This document shows positions 1 through 7,308 of a DNA stretch of 64,000 bases, piece by piece. The notes under the pieces are model-generated. The model did not search any database and was not told the origin of the DNA. It saw nothing but the letters and a program-made list of their open reading frames with translations. A program made the translations under genes and the position numbers. Each line of letters begins with the position of its first letter. Positions within the stretch are counted from its first letter, which is position 1. The DNA comes from Marmoricola sp. Leaf446. Lineage in GTDB: Bacteria; Actinomycetota; Actinomycetes; Propionibacteriales; Nocardioidaceae. Where the stretch lies: contig NZ_LMRF01000001.1 of the NCBI RefSeq assembly GCF_001424755.1, positions 919,967 to 983,966 on the forward strand. Reading direction: 5' to 3'.

Positions 1-140
1 GCCCTCCGTCACTGGGCCGCCCACTGTTTTCGGAGAACGTCTGCGGCCCTGACCTGCGGTAACGGCGCGGCCGACGAGGGTCCGAAGGATCGATCGGCCC
101 GCCTGGTTGCACGTCGTCCGCAGCCGGGTCTACGGTTCCC

Positions 141-185
141 CTACATCTAGTAGTTACACGGATGTAGTTATCCACATCTAGTCCC
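141..185 (+). promoter_or_regulatory. Tandem NrdR boxes upstream of nrdR-nrdJ
   Basis: Two related AT-richer motifs, CTACATCTAGTAG at 141-153 and CCACATCTAG at 172-181, lie 31 bp apart, about three helical turns. Each contains ACATCTAG and the first is an imperfect palindrome. Paired boxes at this spacing upstream of ribonucleotide reductase genes are the known target of the NrdR repressor, so nrdR and nrdJ are probably autoregulated here. Positions 1-140 show nothing I can assign. The assignment rests on motif form, spacing and context. Confidence 0.75.
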
Positions 186-279
186 ACAGGACAGGTCGGG
201 TTACGCACAGCGAACCCCCGTCGTCCACACGGAATCCACAGCCCAGCACACAGGTTGAACACCTAGAGGGAGGTCCGCC

Positions 280-795
280 ATGCACTGCCCCTTCTGCCGC
301 AGCACCGACACGCGGGTCCTCGACTCCCGGGTCGCCGAGGACGGTTCGTCCGTACGCCGCCGCCGCACCTGCCCCACCTGCGAGCGCCGGTTCTCGACCG
401 TCGAGCTGATGCAGCTGATGGTCGCCAAGCGCAGTGGCGCCACCGAGCCCTTCACCCGCGACAAGGCCGTCGCCGGCGTCCGCAAGGCCTGCAAGGGCCG
501 GCCGGTCTCCGAGGACGACCTGGCCCGCCTGGGGCAGCTGGTGGAGAACGACCTGCGCGCCGCCGGCTGGGCCGAGGTCCCCGCCCACGAGGTGGGGCTC
601 GCCATCCTGGCGCCCCTCAAGGCGCTCGACGCGGTGGCCTACCTCCGCTTCGCCAGCGTCTACAAGTCCTTCACCTGCGCGGACGACTTCGAGAGCGAGA
701 TCGCGCTGCTGCGCGCCGCCTCGGTTGTCGGTGGTGACGGCTTGACTGGGTCCGACCCCGCCTCACGGGTCGCGACCCCTCAGCCCACGGGCTGA
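280..795 (+). CDS. nrdR: Transcriptional repressor NrdR
   Basis: NrdR represses ribonucleotide reductase genes in response to ATP/dATP. The 171-aa protein opens with the family's zinc ribbon (Cys3, Cys6, Cys31, Cys34, around an Arg-rich stretch), followed from about residue 49 by an ATP-cone domain (typical segments [11 protein letters not shown] and [13 protein letters not shown]). A strong AGGGAGG ribosome site precedes the ATG. It is followed 88 bp later by nrdJ and preceded by tandem NrdR boxes, so repressor, operator and target sit together. The roughly 25-residue Thr/Pro-rich tail after the ATP-cone is variable in the family. The identity is secure. Confidence 0.97.
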   Translation: MHCPFCRSTDTRVLDSRVAEDGSSVRRRRTCPTCERRFSTVELMQLMVAKRSGATEPFTRDKAVAGVRKACKGRPVSEDDLARLGQLVENDLRAAGWAEVPAHEVGLAILAPLKALDAVAYLRFASVYKSFTCADDFESEIALLRAASVVGGDGLTGSDPASRVATPQPTG

Positions 796-883
796 CCCGA
801 TCAGCCCCGTGCGCTGTGGGGAAGCAGCGCGCGGGGCCACCACGTAAGACCAGATGAGCACCACCAACCAGGGAGCACGGGAC

Positions 884-3808
884 ATGACCGAAACGGTGAG
901 CAGCACCGGCACAGCACGGGGACGTCGCAAGGGCGGCCTGAAGATCGAGCAGACCTTCTCGACGCCCGGGGTCCACCCCTACGACGAGCTCACCTGGGAG
1001 CGACGCGACGTCGTCCAGACCAACTGGAAGACCGGCGCCACCGTCTTCGAGCAGCGCGGCGTGGAGTACCCCACGACGTGGAGCGTCAACGCCTCCACGA
1101 TCGTCACGACCAAGTACTTCCGCGGCGCTGTCGGCACCGACGCGCGCGAGTGGAGCCTCAAGCAGCTCGTCGACCGCGTCGTGAAGACCTACACCGCCGC
1201 GGGCCGCGACCACGGCTACTTCGCCAGCGAGAAGGACGCCGAGGTCTTCGAGCACGAGCTGACCTGGCTGCTCGTGCACCAGTACTTCTCCTTCAACTCC
1301 CCGGTCTGGTTCAACGTGGGCACCCCCAGCCCGCAGCAGGTCTCGGCGTGCTTCATCCTCTCCGTCGACGACTCGATGGACTCGATCCTCAACTGGTACA
1401 AGGAGGAGGGGTTCATTTTCAAGGGCGGCTCCGGCGCCGGCCTCAACCTCTCCCGCATCCGCTCCTCCAAGGAGCTGCTCTCCTCCGGCGGCACCGCCTC
1501 GGGCCCGGTCTCGTTCATGCGTGGCGCCGACGCCTCCGCGGGCACCATCAAGTCCGGTGGCGCCACGCGTCGCGCGGCCAAGATGGTCGTCCTCGACGTC
1601 GACCACCCCGACATCGTCGAGTTCGTCGAGACCAAGATGAAGGAGGAGGACAAGATCCGGGCGCTGCGCGACGCCGGGTTCGACATGGACCTCGGCGGCG
1701 CCGACATCACCTCCGTCCAGTACCAGAACGCCAACAACTCGGTCCGCGTCAGCGACGAGTTCATGCGTGCGGTCGAGGACGGCACCACCTTCGGCCTGCG
1801 TGCCCGCGACACCGGCGAGGTCATCGAGAGCGTCGACGCCCGCGAGCTGTTCACCAAGATCAGCGAGGCCGCCTGGGCCTGCGCCGACCCCGGCCTGCAG
1901 TACGACGACACGATCAACGACTGGCACACCAACCCCGAGACCGGCCGCATCACCGCGTCCAACCCCTGCTCGGAGTACATGTCGCTCGACAACTCCTCGT
2001 GCAACCTGGCCTCGCTCAACCTGCTCAAGTTCCTCAAGGACGACGACACCTTCGACGCCCCGCTGTTCGCCAAGGCCGTCGAGCTGATCATCACCGCGAT
2101 GGACATCTCGATCTGCTTCGCCGACTTCCCGACGGAGCCCATCGGCGAGACCACCCGCAACTACCGCCAGCTCGGCATCGGCTACGCCAACCTCGGCGCC
2201 CTGCTGATGGCGATGGGTCTGGGCTACGACTCCGACGGCGGCCGCGCGATGGCCGCGACCATCACCTCGCTGATGACCGGCCAGTCCTACAAGCGCTCGG
2301 CCGAGCTCGCCGCCGTGGTCGGCCCCTACGCCGGCTACGCCCGCAACGCCGACGCCCACAAGCGCGTCATGCGCAAGCACCAGGCCGCCAACGACGTCGT
2401 GCGCACCCTCGGGGTCCACGACGCCGGCGTCCACAAGCTGGCCACCAAGGTCTGGGACGACGTCCAGAAGCTCGGCGAGAAGAACGGCTTCCGCAACGCG
2501 CAGGCCTCCGTGCTCGCGCCCACCGGCACCATCGGCTTCATGATGGACTGCGACACGACCGGCATCGAGCCGGACTTCTCGCTGGTCAAGTTCAAGAAGC
2601 TGGTCGGCGGCGGCTCGATGCAGATCGTCAACCAGACGATCCCGCGGGCGCTGAAGAAGATGGGCTACCAGACCGAGTCGATCGAGGCGATCGTCGAGTT
2701 CATCGCCGAGAACGGTCACGTCATCGACGCGCCCGGCCTCAAGACCGAGCACTACGAGGTCTTCGACACCGCGATGGGCGCCCGCGCGCTCAAGCCCATG
2801 GGCCACGTGCGGATGATGGCGGCCTGCCAGCCGTTCCTGTCCGGCGCGATCTCCAAGACGGTCAACCTGCCCGAGTCGGCCACGGTCGAGGAGATCGAGG
2901 ACGTCTACCTGCAGAGCTGGAAGCTCGGCCTCAAGGCGACCGCGATCTACCGCGACAACTGCAAGGTCGGTCAGCCGCTGTCCGACGGCAAGTCCGAGTC
3001 CTCCAAGAAGGACCAGGGCCTGTCCACCGCGACGGTCGCTCCCGAGGTCGTCGAGAAGGTCGTCGAGGTCCACAAGCCGTTCCGCAAGCGCCTCCCCAAG
3101 AGCCGCGCGTCGCGGACCACCAGCTTCACGGTGGGTGGCGCCGAGGGCTACATGACCTCCGGTGCCCACGACGACGGCGAGCTCGGCGAGGTCTTCCTCA
3201 AGCTCGGCAAGCAGGGCTCGACCCTGGCCGGCGTGATGGACGCGTTCTCGATCGCGGTCTCGATCGGCCTGCAGTACGGCGTCCCGCTGGAGACCTACGT
3301 CTCGAAGTTCACCAACCTGCGCTTCGAGCCCTCCGGCCTCACCGACGACCCCGACATCCGGATGTCGCAGTCGCTGATGGACTACGTCTTCCGCCGGTTG
3401 GCGCTGGACTACCTGTCCTTCGAGGACCGCTCGATGCTCGGCATCTACTCCGCCGAGGAGCGGCAGCGTCACCTCGAGACCGGCTCCTACGAGCCGCTCG
3501 AGGAGACCGGTGGGTCGGGCGAGCTGCTCGCCGAGCCGACCGTCGCCGTCGTGGAGGCCAAGGCGACCGGGCGTGACCACGACGACCGTGCCGACGACCT
3601 CGAGACCAAGGACACCCACGGTGCCGAGGCTCGTCAGGTCCCCGCCCAGGTGACGACGCAGGAGGCCCGCACCTCGGCCGAGCTCCTGGAGAAGATCACC
3701 GGCACGGCCGTCGACTCGCCGCTGTGCATGACCTGCGGCACGAAGATGCGCCCGGCCGGCTCCTGCTACGTCTGCGAGGGCTGCGGCTCCACCAGCGGCT
3801 GCAGCTGA
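884..3808 (+). CDS. nrdJ: Vitamin B12-dependent (class II) ribonucleotide reductase
   Basis: NrdJ reduces ribonucleotides to deoxyribonucleotides using adenosylcobalamin to start the radical, so it needs no oxygen and no separate radical subunit. With the start at 884 it is 974 aa. The ATG at 884 has an AGGGAG ribosome site 8 bp upstream; an in-frame ATG at 854 has none. Conserved cysteines are Cys156 in SACFILS, the radical-site Cys362 in NPCSEY, and Cys373 in SSCNLAS. The C-terminal 25 residues carry a zinc-ribbon-like CxxC pair (CMTCG and CYVCEGCG), usual in actinobacterial NrdJ. It probably shares the NrdR-controlled promoter with nrdR. The enzyme implies cobalamin uptake or synthesis elsewhere in the genome. 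Confidence 0.97.
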   Translation: MTETVSSTGTARGRRKGGLKIEQTFSTPGVHPYDELTWERRDVVQTNWKTGATVFEQRGVEYPTTWSVNASTIVTTKYFRGAVGTDAREWSLKQLVDRVVKTYTAAGRDHGYFASEKDAEVFEHELTWLLVHQYFSFNSPVWFNVGTPSPQQVSACFILSVDDSMDSILNWYKEEGFIFKGGSGAGLNLSRIRSSKELLSSGGTASGPVSFMRGADASAGTIKSGGATRRAAKMVVLDVDHPDIVEFVETKMKEEDKIRALRDAGFDMDLGGADITSVQYQNANNSVRVSDEFMRAVEDGTTFGLRARDTGEVIESVDARELFTKISEAAWACADPGLQYDDTINDWHTNPETGRITASNPCSEYMSLDNSSCNLASLNLLKFLKDDDTFDAPLFAKAVELIITAMDISICFADFPTEPIGETTRNYRQLGIGYANLGALLMAMGLGYDSDGGRAMAATITSLMTGQSYKRSAELAAVVGPYAGYARNADAHKRVMRKHQAANDVVRTLGVHDAGVHKLATKVWDDVQKLGEKNGFRNAQASVLAPTGTIGFMMDCDTTGIEPDFSLVKFKKLVGGGSMQIVNQTIPRALKKMGYQTESIEAIVEFIAENGHVIDAPGLKTEHYEVFDTAMGARALKPMGHVRMMAACQPFLSGAISKTVNLPESATVEEIEDVYLQSWKLGLKATAIYRDNCKVGQPLSDGKSESSKKDQGLSTATVAPEVVEKVVEVHKPFRKRLPKSRASRTTSFTVGGAEGYMTSGAHDDGELGEVFLKLGKQGSTLAGVMDAFSIAVSIGLQYGVPLETYVSKFTNLRFEPSGLTDDPDIRMSQSLMDYVFRRLALDYLSFEDRSMLGIYSAEERQRHLETGSYEPLEETGGSGELLAEPTVAVVEAKATGRDHDDRADDLETKDTHGAEARQVPAQVTTQEARTSAELLEKITGTAVDSPLCMTCGTKMRPAGSCYVCEGCGSTSGCS

Positions 3809-3919
3809 TGTCGAGTTGCACGAGAATGGCACGTGTGAGTTGCGTCTGATGGCAGCGATTGCGCTTGTGCCAGAAGGTATGAGTATCACCTTCCGAGGTG
3901 ATACCCCGACCTGATGATG

Positions 3920-3952
3920 CCGACCCGGCTCCCGACATGGGGGCCGGGTCGG
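3920..3952. terminator. Hairpin downstream of nrdJ
   Basis: A perfect 10-bp stem (CCGACCCGGC with GCCGGGTCGG) closes a 13-base loop, followed by TGTGCTTC. It is the first strong hairpin after nrdJ and probably ends the nrdR-nrdJ transcript. There is no true T-tract, as is common in actinobacteria. Confidence 0.6.
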
Positions 3953-4030
3953 TGTGCTTCAAGCTCAGGCCCTGAGATGTCAGAGGGGCGTGATCGAGTA
4001 GGACTTCGGGCCAACCGGTCCGGGAAAAGC

Positions 4031-4059
4031 ACGAAGGCCCGGCAGGGCCGGGCCTTCGT
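4031..4059. terminator. Perfect 13-bp stem-loop
   Basis: ACGAAGGCCCGGC pairs perfectly with its complement across a 3-base AGG loop. The run of A just before it (GGGAAAAGC) means that, read on the minus strand, the stem is followed by GCTTTTCC, the classical terminator shape. It would stop antisense transcription entering from the accessory segment, and the stem alone could also act on the plus strand. Confidence 0.55.
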
Positions 4060-4156
4060 GGGCACAGACGGTGATCGTCCGTACGCGGTGTAGGAACCCG
4101 TATGACACCACCCTCCGTGCCACCAACGCAAGACGGCACGGAGGGAGGTGGAGCAG

Positions 4157-4297
4157 ATGCCGAAGAACCCCAAGCAGACCAGTGCGAAGGCCGCCAAGGC
4201 GGCCAGCAAGGTGCTGCGCGACGGGCGTACCAGCAAGGCCAGCAAGACGGCCGCTGGGAGCGCCTTGGCGCAGTCGCCCAAGCGCCGCGGTCGCTGA
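4157..4297 (+). CDS. Small basic Lys/Ala/Ser-rich protein
   Basis: This 46-aa ORF was found by reading the sequence. It has a good ribosome site (GGAGGGAGGTGG) just before the ATG. The product is strongly basic, with about eight lysines and a KRRGR tail, and low in complexity, with recurring K-A-[SA]-K steps such as KAASKVLRDGR and TSKASKTAAGSAL. No signal peptide or membrane segment is visible. I do not assign it to a named family. It sits 98 bp upstream of the His-Pro-Glu peptide gene but is separated from it by a strong hairpin, so it may be its own transcript. Being short and lysine-rich, it could be a nucleic-acid-associated protein or an acceptor for the neighbouring conjugation enzymes; both are speculation. 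Confidence 0.6.
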   Translation: MPKNPKQTSAKAAKAASKVLRDGRTSKASKTAAGSALAQSPKRRGR

Positions 4298-4303
4298 CGA
4301 GGT

Positions 4304-4328
4304 CGGCCCCGCCGCAGCGGCGGGGCCG
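4304..4328. terminator. 12-bp GC stem-loop after the small basic ORF
   Basis: CGGCCCCGCCGC at 4304-4315 pairs perfectly with 4317-4328 around a single unpaired A. It begins six bases after the stop codon of the 46-aa ORF, so it probably terminates or attenuates that transcript before the E2-E1 operon. No T-tract follows. Confidence 0.55.
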
Positions 4329-4342
4329 GCCCTCGGTTCAAC

Positions 4343-4368
4343 CACCTGGCACCAACCGGTGGCAGGTG
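4343..4368. promoter_or_regulatory. Inverted repeat upstream of the conjugation operon
   Basis: CACCTGGCACC and GGTGGCAGGTG form an 11-bp inverted repeat with one mismatch and a 4-base centre (AACC). It lies 27 bp upstream of the His-Pro-Glu peptide start, in the only space available for a promoter, so it is a candidate operator. It could instead be a transcript hairpin. No regulator gene is adjacent. Confidence 0.4.
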
Positions 4369-4395
4369 CATCGCTCACAGTACGGAGATCCGAAC

Positions 4396-4527
4396 ATGGC
4401 TAAGCCCGAGCACCCCCAGCACCCGGAGCACCCGGAGCACCCGGAGCACCCGGAGCACCCGCCCAAGCCCCCGACCCCGGGGCCGGCCGACCCGCCCGAC
4501 ACTCCCGGCGACCGCCCGGTCGCCTAG
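4396..4527 (+). CDS. His-Pro-Glu repeat peptide of the E2-E1 operon
   Basis: A 43-aa ORF with an ACGGAG ribosome site 8 bp before its ATG. After MAKPE come one HPQ and four HPE triplets, then a Pro/Asp-rich tail ending TPGDRPVA. The DNA repeat is nine bases (CACCCGGAG), spanning 4411-4461. About 40 percent of residues are proline, so a folded beta-grasp domain is not possible; it should be disordered or polyproline-like, and the histidines could bind metal. The stop codon is only 3 bp before the E2-E1 gene, implying translational coupling. By position it occupies the slot of a modifier or substrate. Whether its C-terminal Ala is activated or its Lys3/Lys24 are acceptors is unknown. I recognise no named family. 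Confidence 0.7.
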   Translation: MAKPEHPQHPEHPEHPEHPEHPPKPPTPGPADPPDTPGDRPVA

Positions 4528-4530
4528 GCA

Positions 4531-6261
4531 GTGGCCTGGTTCGAGGAGAACCCTGACCTCCTCCAGCGCGAACTCCACGCGCTGGAGGCGGCGGGCCTCT
4601 CCTGCACCGTCGACGAGAGCGCGCGTCAGGACGAGCACCTGCTGAGGCTGGAGGTGTCCGGCACGATCGAGGGCGACACCCACACCTGGATGTGCGCGTT
4701 CCCCGACGCCTACCCCTACTTCCCGCCGTTCGTCACCGGCCCTGACCGCGGCTACCGCTACCACCATCACCCGGACACCGGCCAGTACTGCCTCCTGCGA
4801 GACGGGGACGGCGGTTGGAAGCCGAGCATGACCCTGGCTCAGCTCCTGCGCGAGCAGTGGCCGAAGTTCCTGGCGGCACAGCGGGCTTCGTCCTCCTCGG
4901 AAGCGACCCCGGCGCTGGAGGTGCAGCAGGCCGAACCCTGGACCCAGTACCTGCAGTACGAGGATTCGAGGCAGTCCGTGTTGTGGGATGCCACGCTCGA
5001 GCCGCCGGAGTCGGAGTCCGCCGGGTTCATCGAGGGCGTGCCGTTGGGCAAGTACAACGGCTTCAAGTGGTTGGCGCTGGTCAGGTCCGACCTTGGTGGC
5101 CAGCACGTGGCAGGTCGCGACCTTGGCGAGGTTGCTCGAGAGATCTACGCCGCCGGGCGGGAGGAAACCATCCCGTGGGTCAGGCTGGCGTCTGCCCCCG
5201 GTGGGACCGATCCTGCCGCCTGGTGGGAGGAGGCCGCCAGAGCGTGGGAGGTGGTCCGGCCCGCGGTGATGGCAGGGAAGAAGAAGAGCGGCGGGGCGGT
5301 CACGCAGCTCCTGGTCACCTTCCCCGAGGAGGTCGGTCATCGCGAGCTGGGATGGGGTTGGGTCCTTGTCCGCGCCCAACGACGGGGGAAACCCAAAACG
5401 ATCCCGCCCACATTCCAGCGCGTCGTTCGCGTCGGCCCAGACGACCTCGCGCGGCGCGCGCCTGCGTTGGCGCCCATACAAGATAGACGTGTCCTGGTCG
5501 CAGGGCTCGGAGGCCTGGGTTCACAGATCGTTCGGCTGCTAGCCCAGACTTCCCCGGCAGAGCTGGTCCTGTGGGACCCCGACGTGGTCGAGGCCGACAC
5601 CGCGGTGCGGTGGGCGGGAGCATTGGCCATGGACGGCGTCCCGAAGGCCGTGGCGCTCGCCCACGATGTCCTCGACACCCAGGCTCACACCAGGCTTGAG
5701 CTGCTCGGTGCCCGCGTCGGTCACACCCGCGGCAGCATGGGCCAGCAAGCGAACAGTGTTGGCGACCAGCATGGGGACCTGGTGAGGCGGCTGCCTGACC
5801 TCGACCTGGTCGTAGACGCCACCGCCAACCGATCGGTGCAGCACTACCTCTCGGTTCAAGCTCGGGACCACGGGGTCGCCTACATGCGCGCCGACGCGCA
5901 GTACGGCGTGTGGTCGGGCCTGGTCGGCCTCCAGCGACCGGGCGGCGAGGTCTGCTGGATGTGCTGGATGCATCACGTCAACGACCAGACCATCCCCACG
6001 CTGCTCAGCGACCCCGACGGCGAGATCCAGCCGCCCGGGTGCGGTGCGCCGACGTACGTCGGCACGGCTTTCGACCTGGCCCCGATCGCGGCGGAGTCCG
6101 TCCGGATGGCGACGTCGTACCTCACGGAGACGGGGGAGGCGGACCGCCACCCCTTCGACGTCATGACGCTGCGGCTACGTGATCACGACGGAAGGCTGAC
6201 GGTCCCCACCTGGGAAGGACACGAGCTCGAAAGGCACCCGGCGTGCCCCAACCACGGGTGA
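4531..6261 (+). CDS. E2-E1 fusion, Cap2-like ubiquitin-type conjugating protein
   Basis: A 576-aa protein joining a ubiquitin-conjugating (E2) domain to a ThiF/E1 adenylation domain. The E2 part (about 1-115) has the proline-rich YPYFPPF segment, then HHHPDTGQYCLL with the presumed catalytic Cys87. Residues about 125-315 form a linker domain. The E1 part has the nucleotide loop GLGGLGS (325-331), Asp349/Asp351, Arg360, Lys372, then CWMC (475-478), PPGCGAPT with presumed catalytic Cys504, and a terminal CPNH that with CWMC could bind zinc. This is the arrangement of Cap2 in type II CBASS, where the enzyme conjugates the C-terminus of the cGAS-like synthase. No such synthase is present here. 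The GTG start follows the repeat-peptide stop by 3 bp and lacks a clear ribosome site. Confidence 0.9.
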   Translation: MAWFEENPDLLQRELHALEAAGLSCTVDESARQDEHLLRLEVSGTIEGDTHTWMCAFPDAYPYFPPFVTGPDRGYRYHHHPDTGQYCLLRDGDGGWKPSMTLAQLLREQWPKFLAAQRASSSSEATPALEVQQAEPWTQYLQYEDSRQSVLWDATLEPPESESAGFIEGVPLGKYNGFKWLALVRSDLGGQHVAGRDLGEVAREIYAAGREETIPWVRLASAPGGTDPAAWWEEAARAWEVVRPAVMAGKKKSGGAVTQLLVTFPEEVGHRELGWGWVLVRAQRRGKPKTIPPTFQRVVRVGPDDLARRAPALAPIQDRRVLVAGLGGLGSQIVRLLAQTSPAELVLWDPDVVEADTAVRWAGALAMDGVPKAVALAHDVLDTQAHTRLELLGARVGHTRGSMGQQANSVGDQHGDLVRRLPDLDLVVDATANRSVQHYLSVQARDHGVAYMRADAQYGVWSGLVGLQRPGGEVCWMCWMHHVNDQTIPTLLSDPDGEIQPPGCGAPTYVGTAFDLAPIAAESVRMATSYLTETGEADRHPFDVMTLRLRDHDGRLTVPTWEGHELERHPACPNHG

Positions 6262-6725
6262 CGACCGCCTGGCTGGAGCCGGCGGGTCTCGTCGAGCTGG
6301 TGGGTGAGGCTGCCCGGCATCGTGACGAGGAGACAGGCGGGATGCTCCTGGGGTACCGCAACGACGGCGCCATCGTGATCACCGATGTCGTGGGTCCGGG
6401 ACCCGCCGCCCGCCACGGACGGTTCACCTTCCGCCCCGATGCCCAGTGGCAACAGGGTCAGGTCGCGAAGACCTACGCGGCCAGCGGTCGGACGACGACC
6501 TACCTCGGCGACTGGCACACCCATCCTGGCGGGAGCACCACGCTGAGCCGTCGCGACATTCGAACGCTGCGTGGCATCTCGCGGGCCAAGGGTGCCCGCC
6601 AGCCGCAGCCGCTGATGGCCGTACTCGCCTTCGATGACGACCCCCAGGACGGCCGCCTGGTGGTGTGGGAGCTACCGGGCCGCTACCGACGCCCCGTGCC
6701 GTGCCGCCTTCAGGTCATGCACTAG
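6243..6725 (+). CDS. JAB/JAMM (MPN) metallo-isopeptidase, Cap3-like
   Basis: A 160-aa zinc peptidase of the JAB1/MPN/Mov34 (prokaryotic JAB) family. All JAMM ligands are visible: the glutamate in EETGG (about residue 30), His92 and His94 in HTHP, and Asp105 after the spacing H-x7-S-x2-D (Ser102). Such enzymes cleave the bond made by E1/E2 systems or trim a modifier C-terminus; Cap3 of type II CBASS is the close analogue. The gene overlaps the E2-E1 gene. The GTG at 6243 has GAAAGG 8 bp upstream, while the in-frame GTG at 6258 would give a 4-bp GTGA overlap and may be the true start. It ends the operon. No effector gene follows. Confidence 0.88.
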   Translation: MPQPRVTTAWLEPAGLVELVGEAARHRDEETGGMLLGYRNDGAIVITDVVGPGPAARHGRFTFRPDAQWQQGQVAKTYAASGRTTTYLGDWHTHPGGSTTLSRRDIRTLRGISRAKGARQPQPLMAVLAFDDDPQDGRLVVWELPGRYRRPVPCRLQVMH

Positions 6726-6769
6726 GCCGAGCGCCGACTACTCCGCGTCAGCGGTAGCTGTCCGCGTCG

Positions 6770-7045
6770 TCAGACGAGCAGCAACGAGTAGCGCACCTCG
6801 TCGGACAGGGTCGTCCCGCCCGACGGCGTGCGCACGAGAAGACCCGCGTTGACCAGCTCGGCGGCGGTGACCTGCTGATCGTTGGTCAACGACTTCGAGC
6901 GCCGGCGGCACGGCGCCTGCTGCAAGAGTCGGACCTGGCCGAGTTCGAGACCACGCCGAGCCAGGTGAGCACGCCATGTGGAGCGCAGGACGTCGTGGGG
7001 GACGGCGCCCAGACGAGTGAGCGCTCGCAGACGTCCGTGTGCCAC
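6770..7045 (-). pseudogene. Possible remnant ORF of the accessory segment
   Basis: A 91-aa minus-strand frame whose last 40 residues (QQVTAAELVNAGLLVRTPSG and following) look more like real protein than the arginine/proline-rich noise typical of wrong frames here. There is no good ribosome site and no recognised family. The rest of 6726-7308 shows no gene. I list it as a possible decayed fragment; it may be nothing. Confidence 0.2.
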
Positions 7046-7102
7046 ACCCTCGTTGCTGGAGCGTCACGAAAGCCCAGTTCAGAGACCTGTAGGACCGCCA
7101 GG

Positions 7103-7136
7103 TGACATTTGGAGTGACGTTTGGATGACATCTGAC
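7103..7136 (+). repeat. Three tandem 11-12 bp repeats
   Basis: TGACATTTGGAG, TGACGTTTGGA and TGACATCTGAC follow one another head to tail. The first two differ at one position over 11 bases; the third is more diverged. They lie in the gene-poor 6726-7308 gap and stand out by lower GC. Tandem sites of this size can be binding sites for a regulator or a replication or recombination protein; no partner is apparent. Confidence 0.45.
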
Positions 7137-7308
7137 AGCTGAGGTCCAGCAGCAGGTCCGGCGTTCTCGGCCACCACGTCCGGCTGGTGCGGGAGTCGGG
7201 CCAGCTGGTCCGTGAGGTCGCCTGGACGCGCTTGCCGGGCATCGCGGAGGAAGCCAGGACAGGTCGGGCTCGGCTGTGCCGCCGGTCCGACGCGTTGGTC
7301 GGGTCGGG

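Larger units (their letters stand above)
3809..4156. other. Non-coding gap with three hairpins
   Basis: This 348-base stretch between nrdJ and the small basic ORF has no convincing gene. It holds a perfect 9-bp inverted repeat GTATCACCT/AGGTGATAC at 3883-3904 with a TCCG loop, then two longer GC-rich hairpins listed separately. Base composition is less GC-rich than nrdJ. It marks the start of the accessory segment that runs to about 7.3 kb. Confidence 0.6.

Noticed and set aside
671-3889. A 1072-codon open frame antisense to nrdJ
   Set aside because: It is the GC-skewed shadow of nrdJ: composition is dominated by Gly/Val/Leu/Arg and no domain is recognisable. Many such long antisense frames occur here and were ignored.
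4411-4461. Short tandem DNA repeats (CACCCGGAG) as a CRISPR-like array or iterons
   Set aside because: They are 9-base, spacer-free and in frame, coding for HPE triplets of the 43-aa peptide.
4396-6725. A complete type II CBASS system
   Set aside because: No CD-NTase-like gene (no nucleotidyltransferase GS-D pattern) and no phospholipase, nuclease or membrane effector is present next to the E2-E1 and JAMM genes. Only the Cap2/Cap3-like parts exist.
188-7268. The 13-base sequence AGGACAGGTCGGG at 188-200 and again at 7256-7268, possibly attachment-site duplications bounding an island
   Set aside because: A 13-base match is expected by chance several times in a 64-kb high-GC window, and the copies enclose the core genes nrdR and nrdJ.
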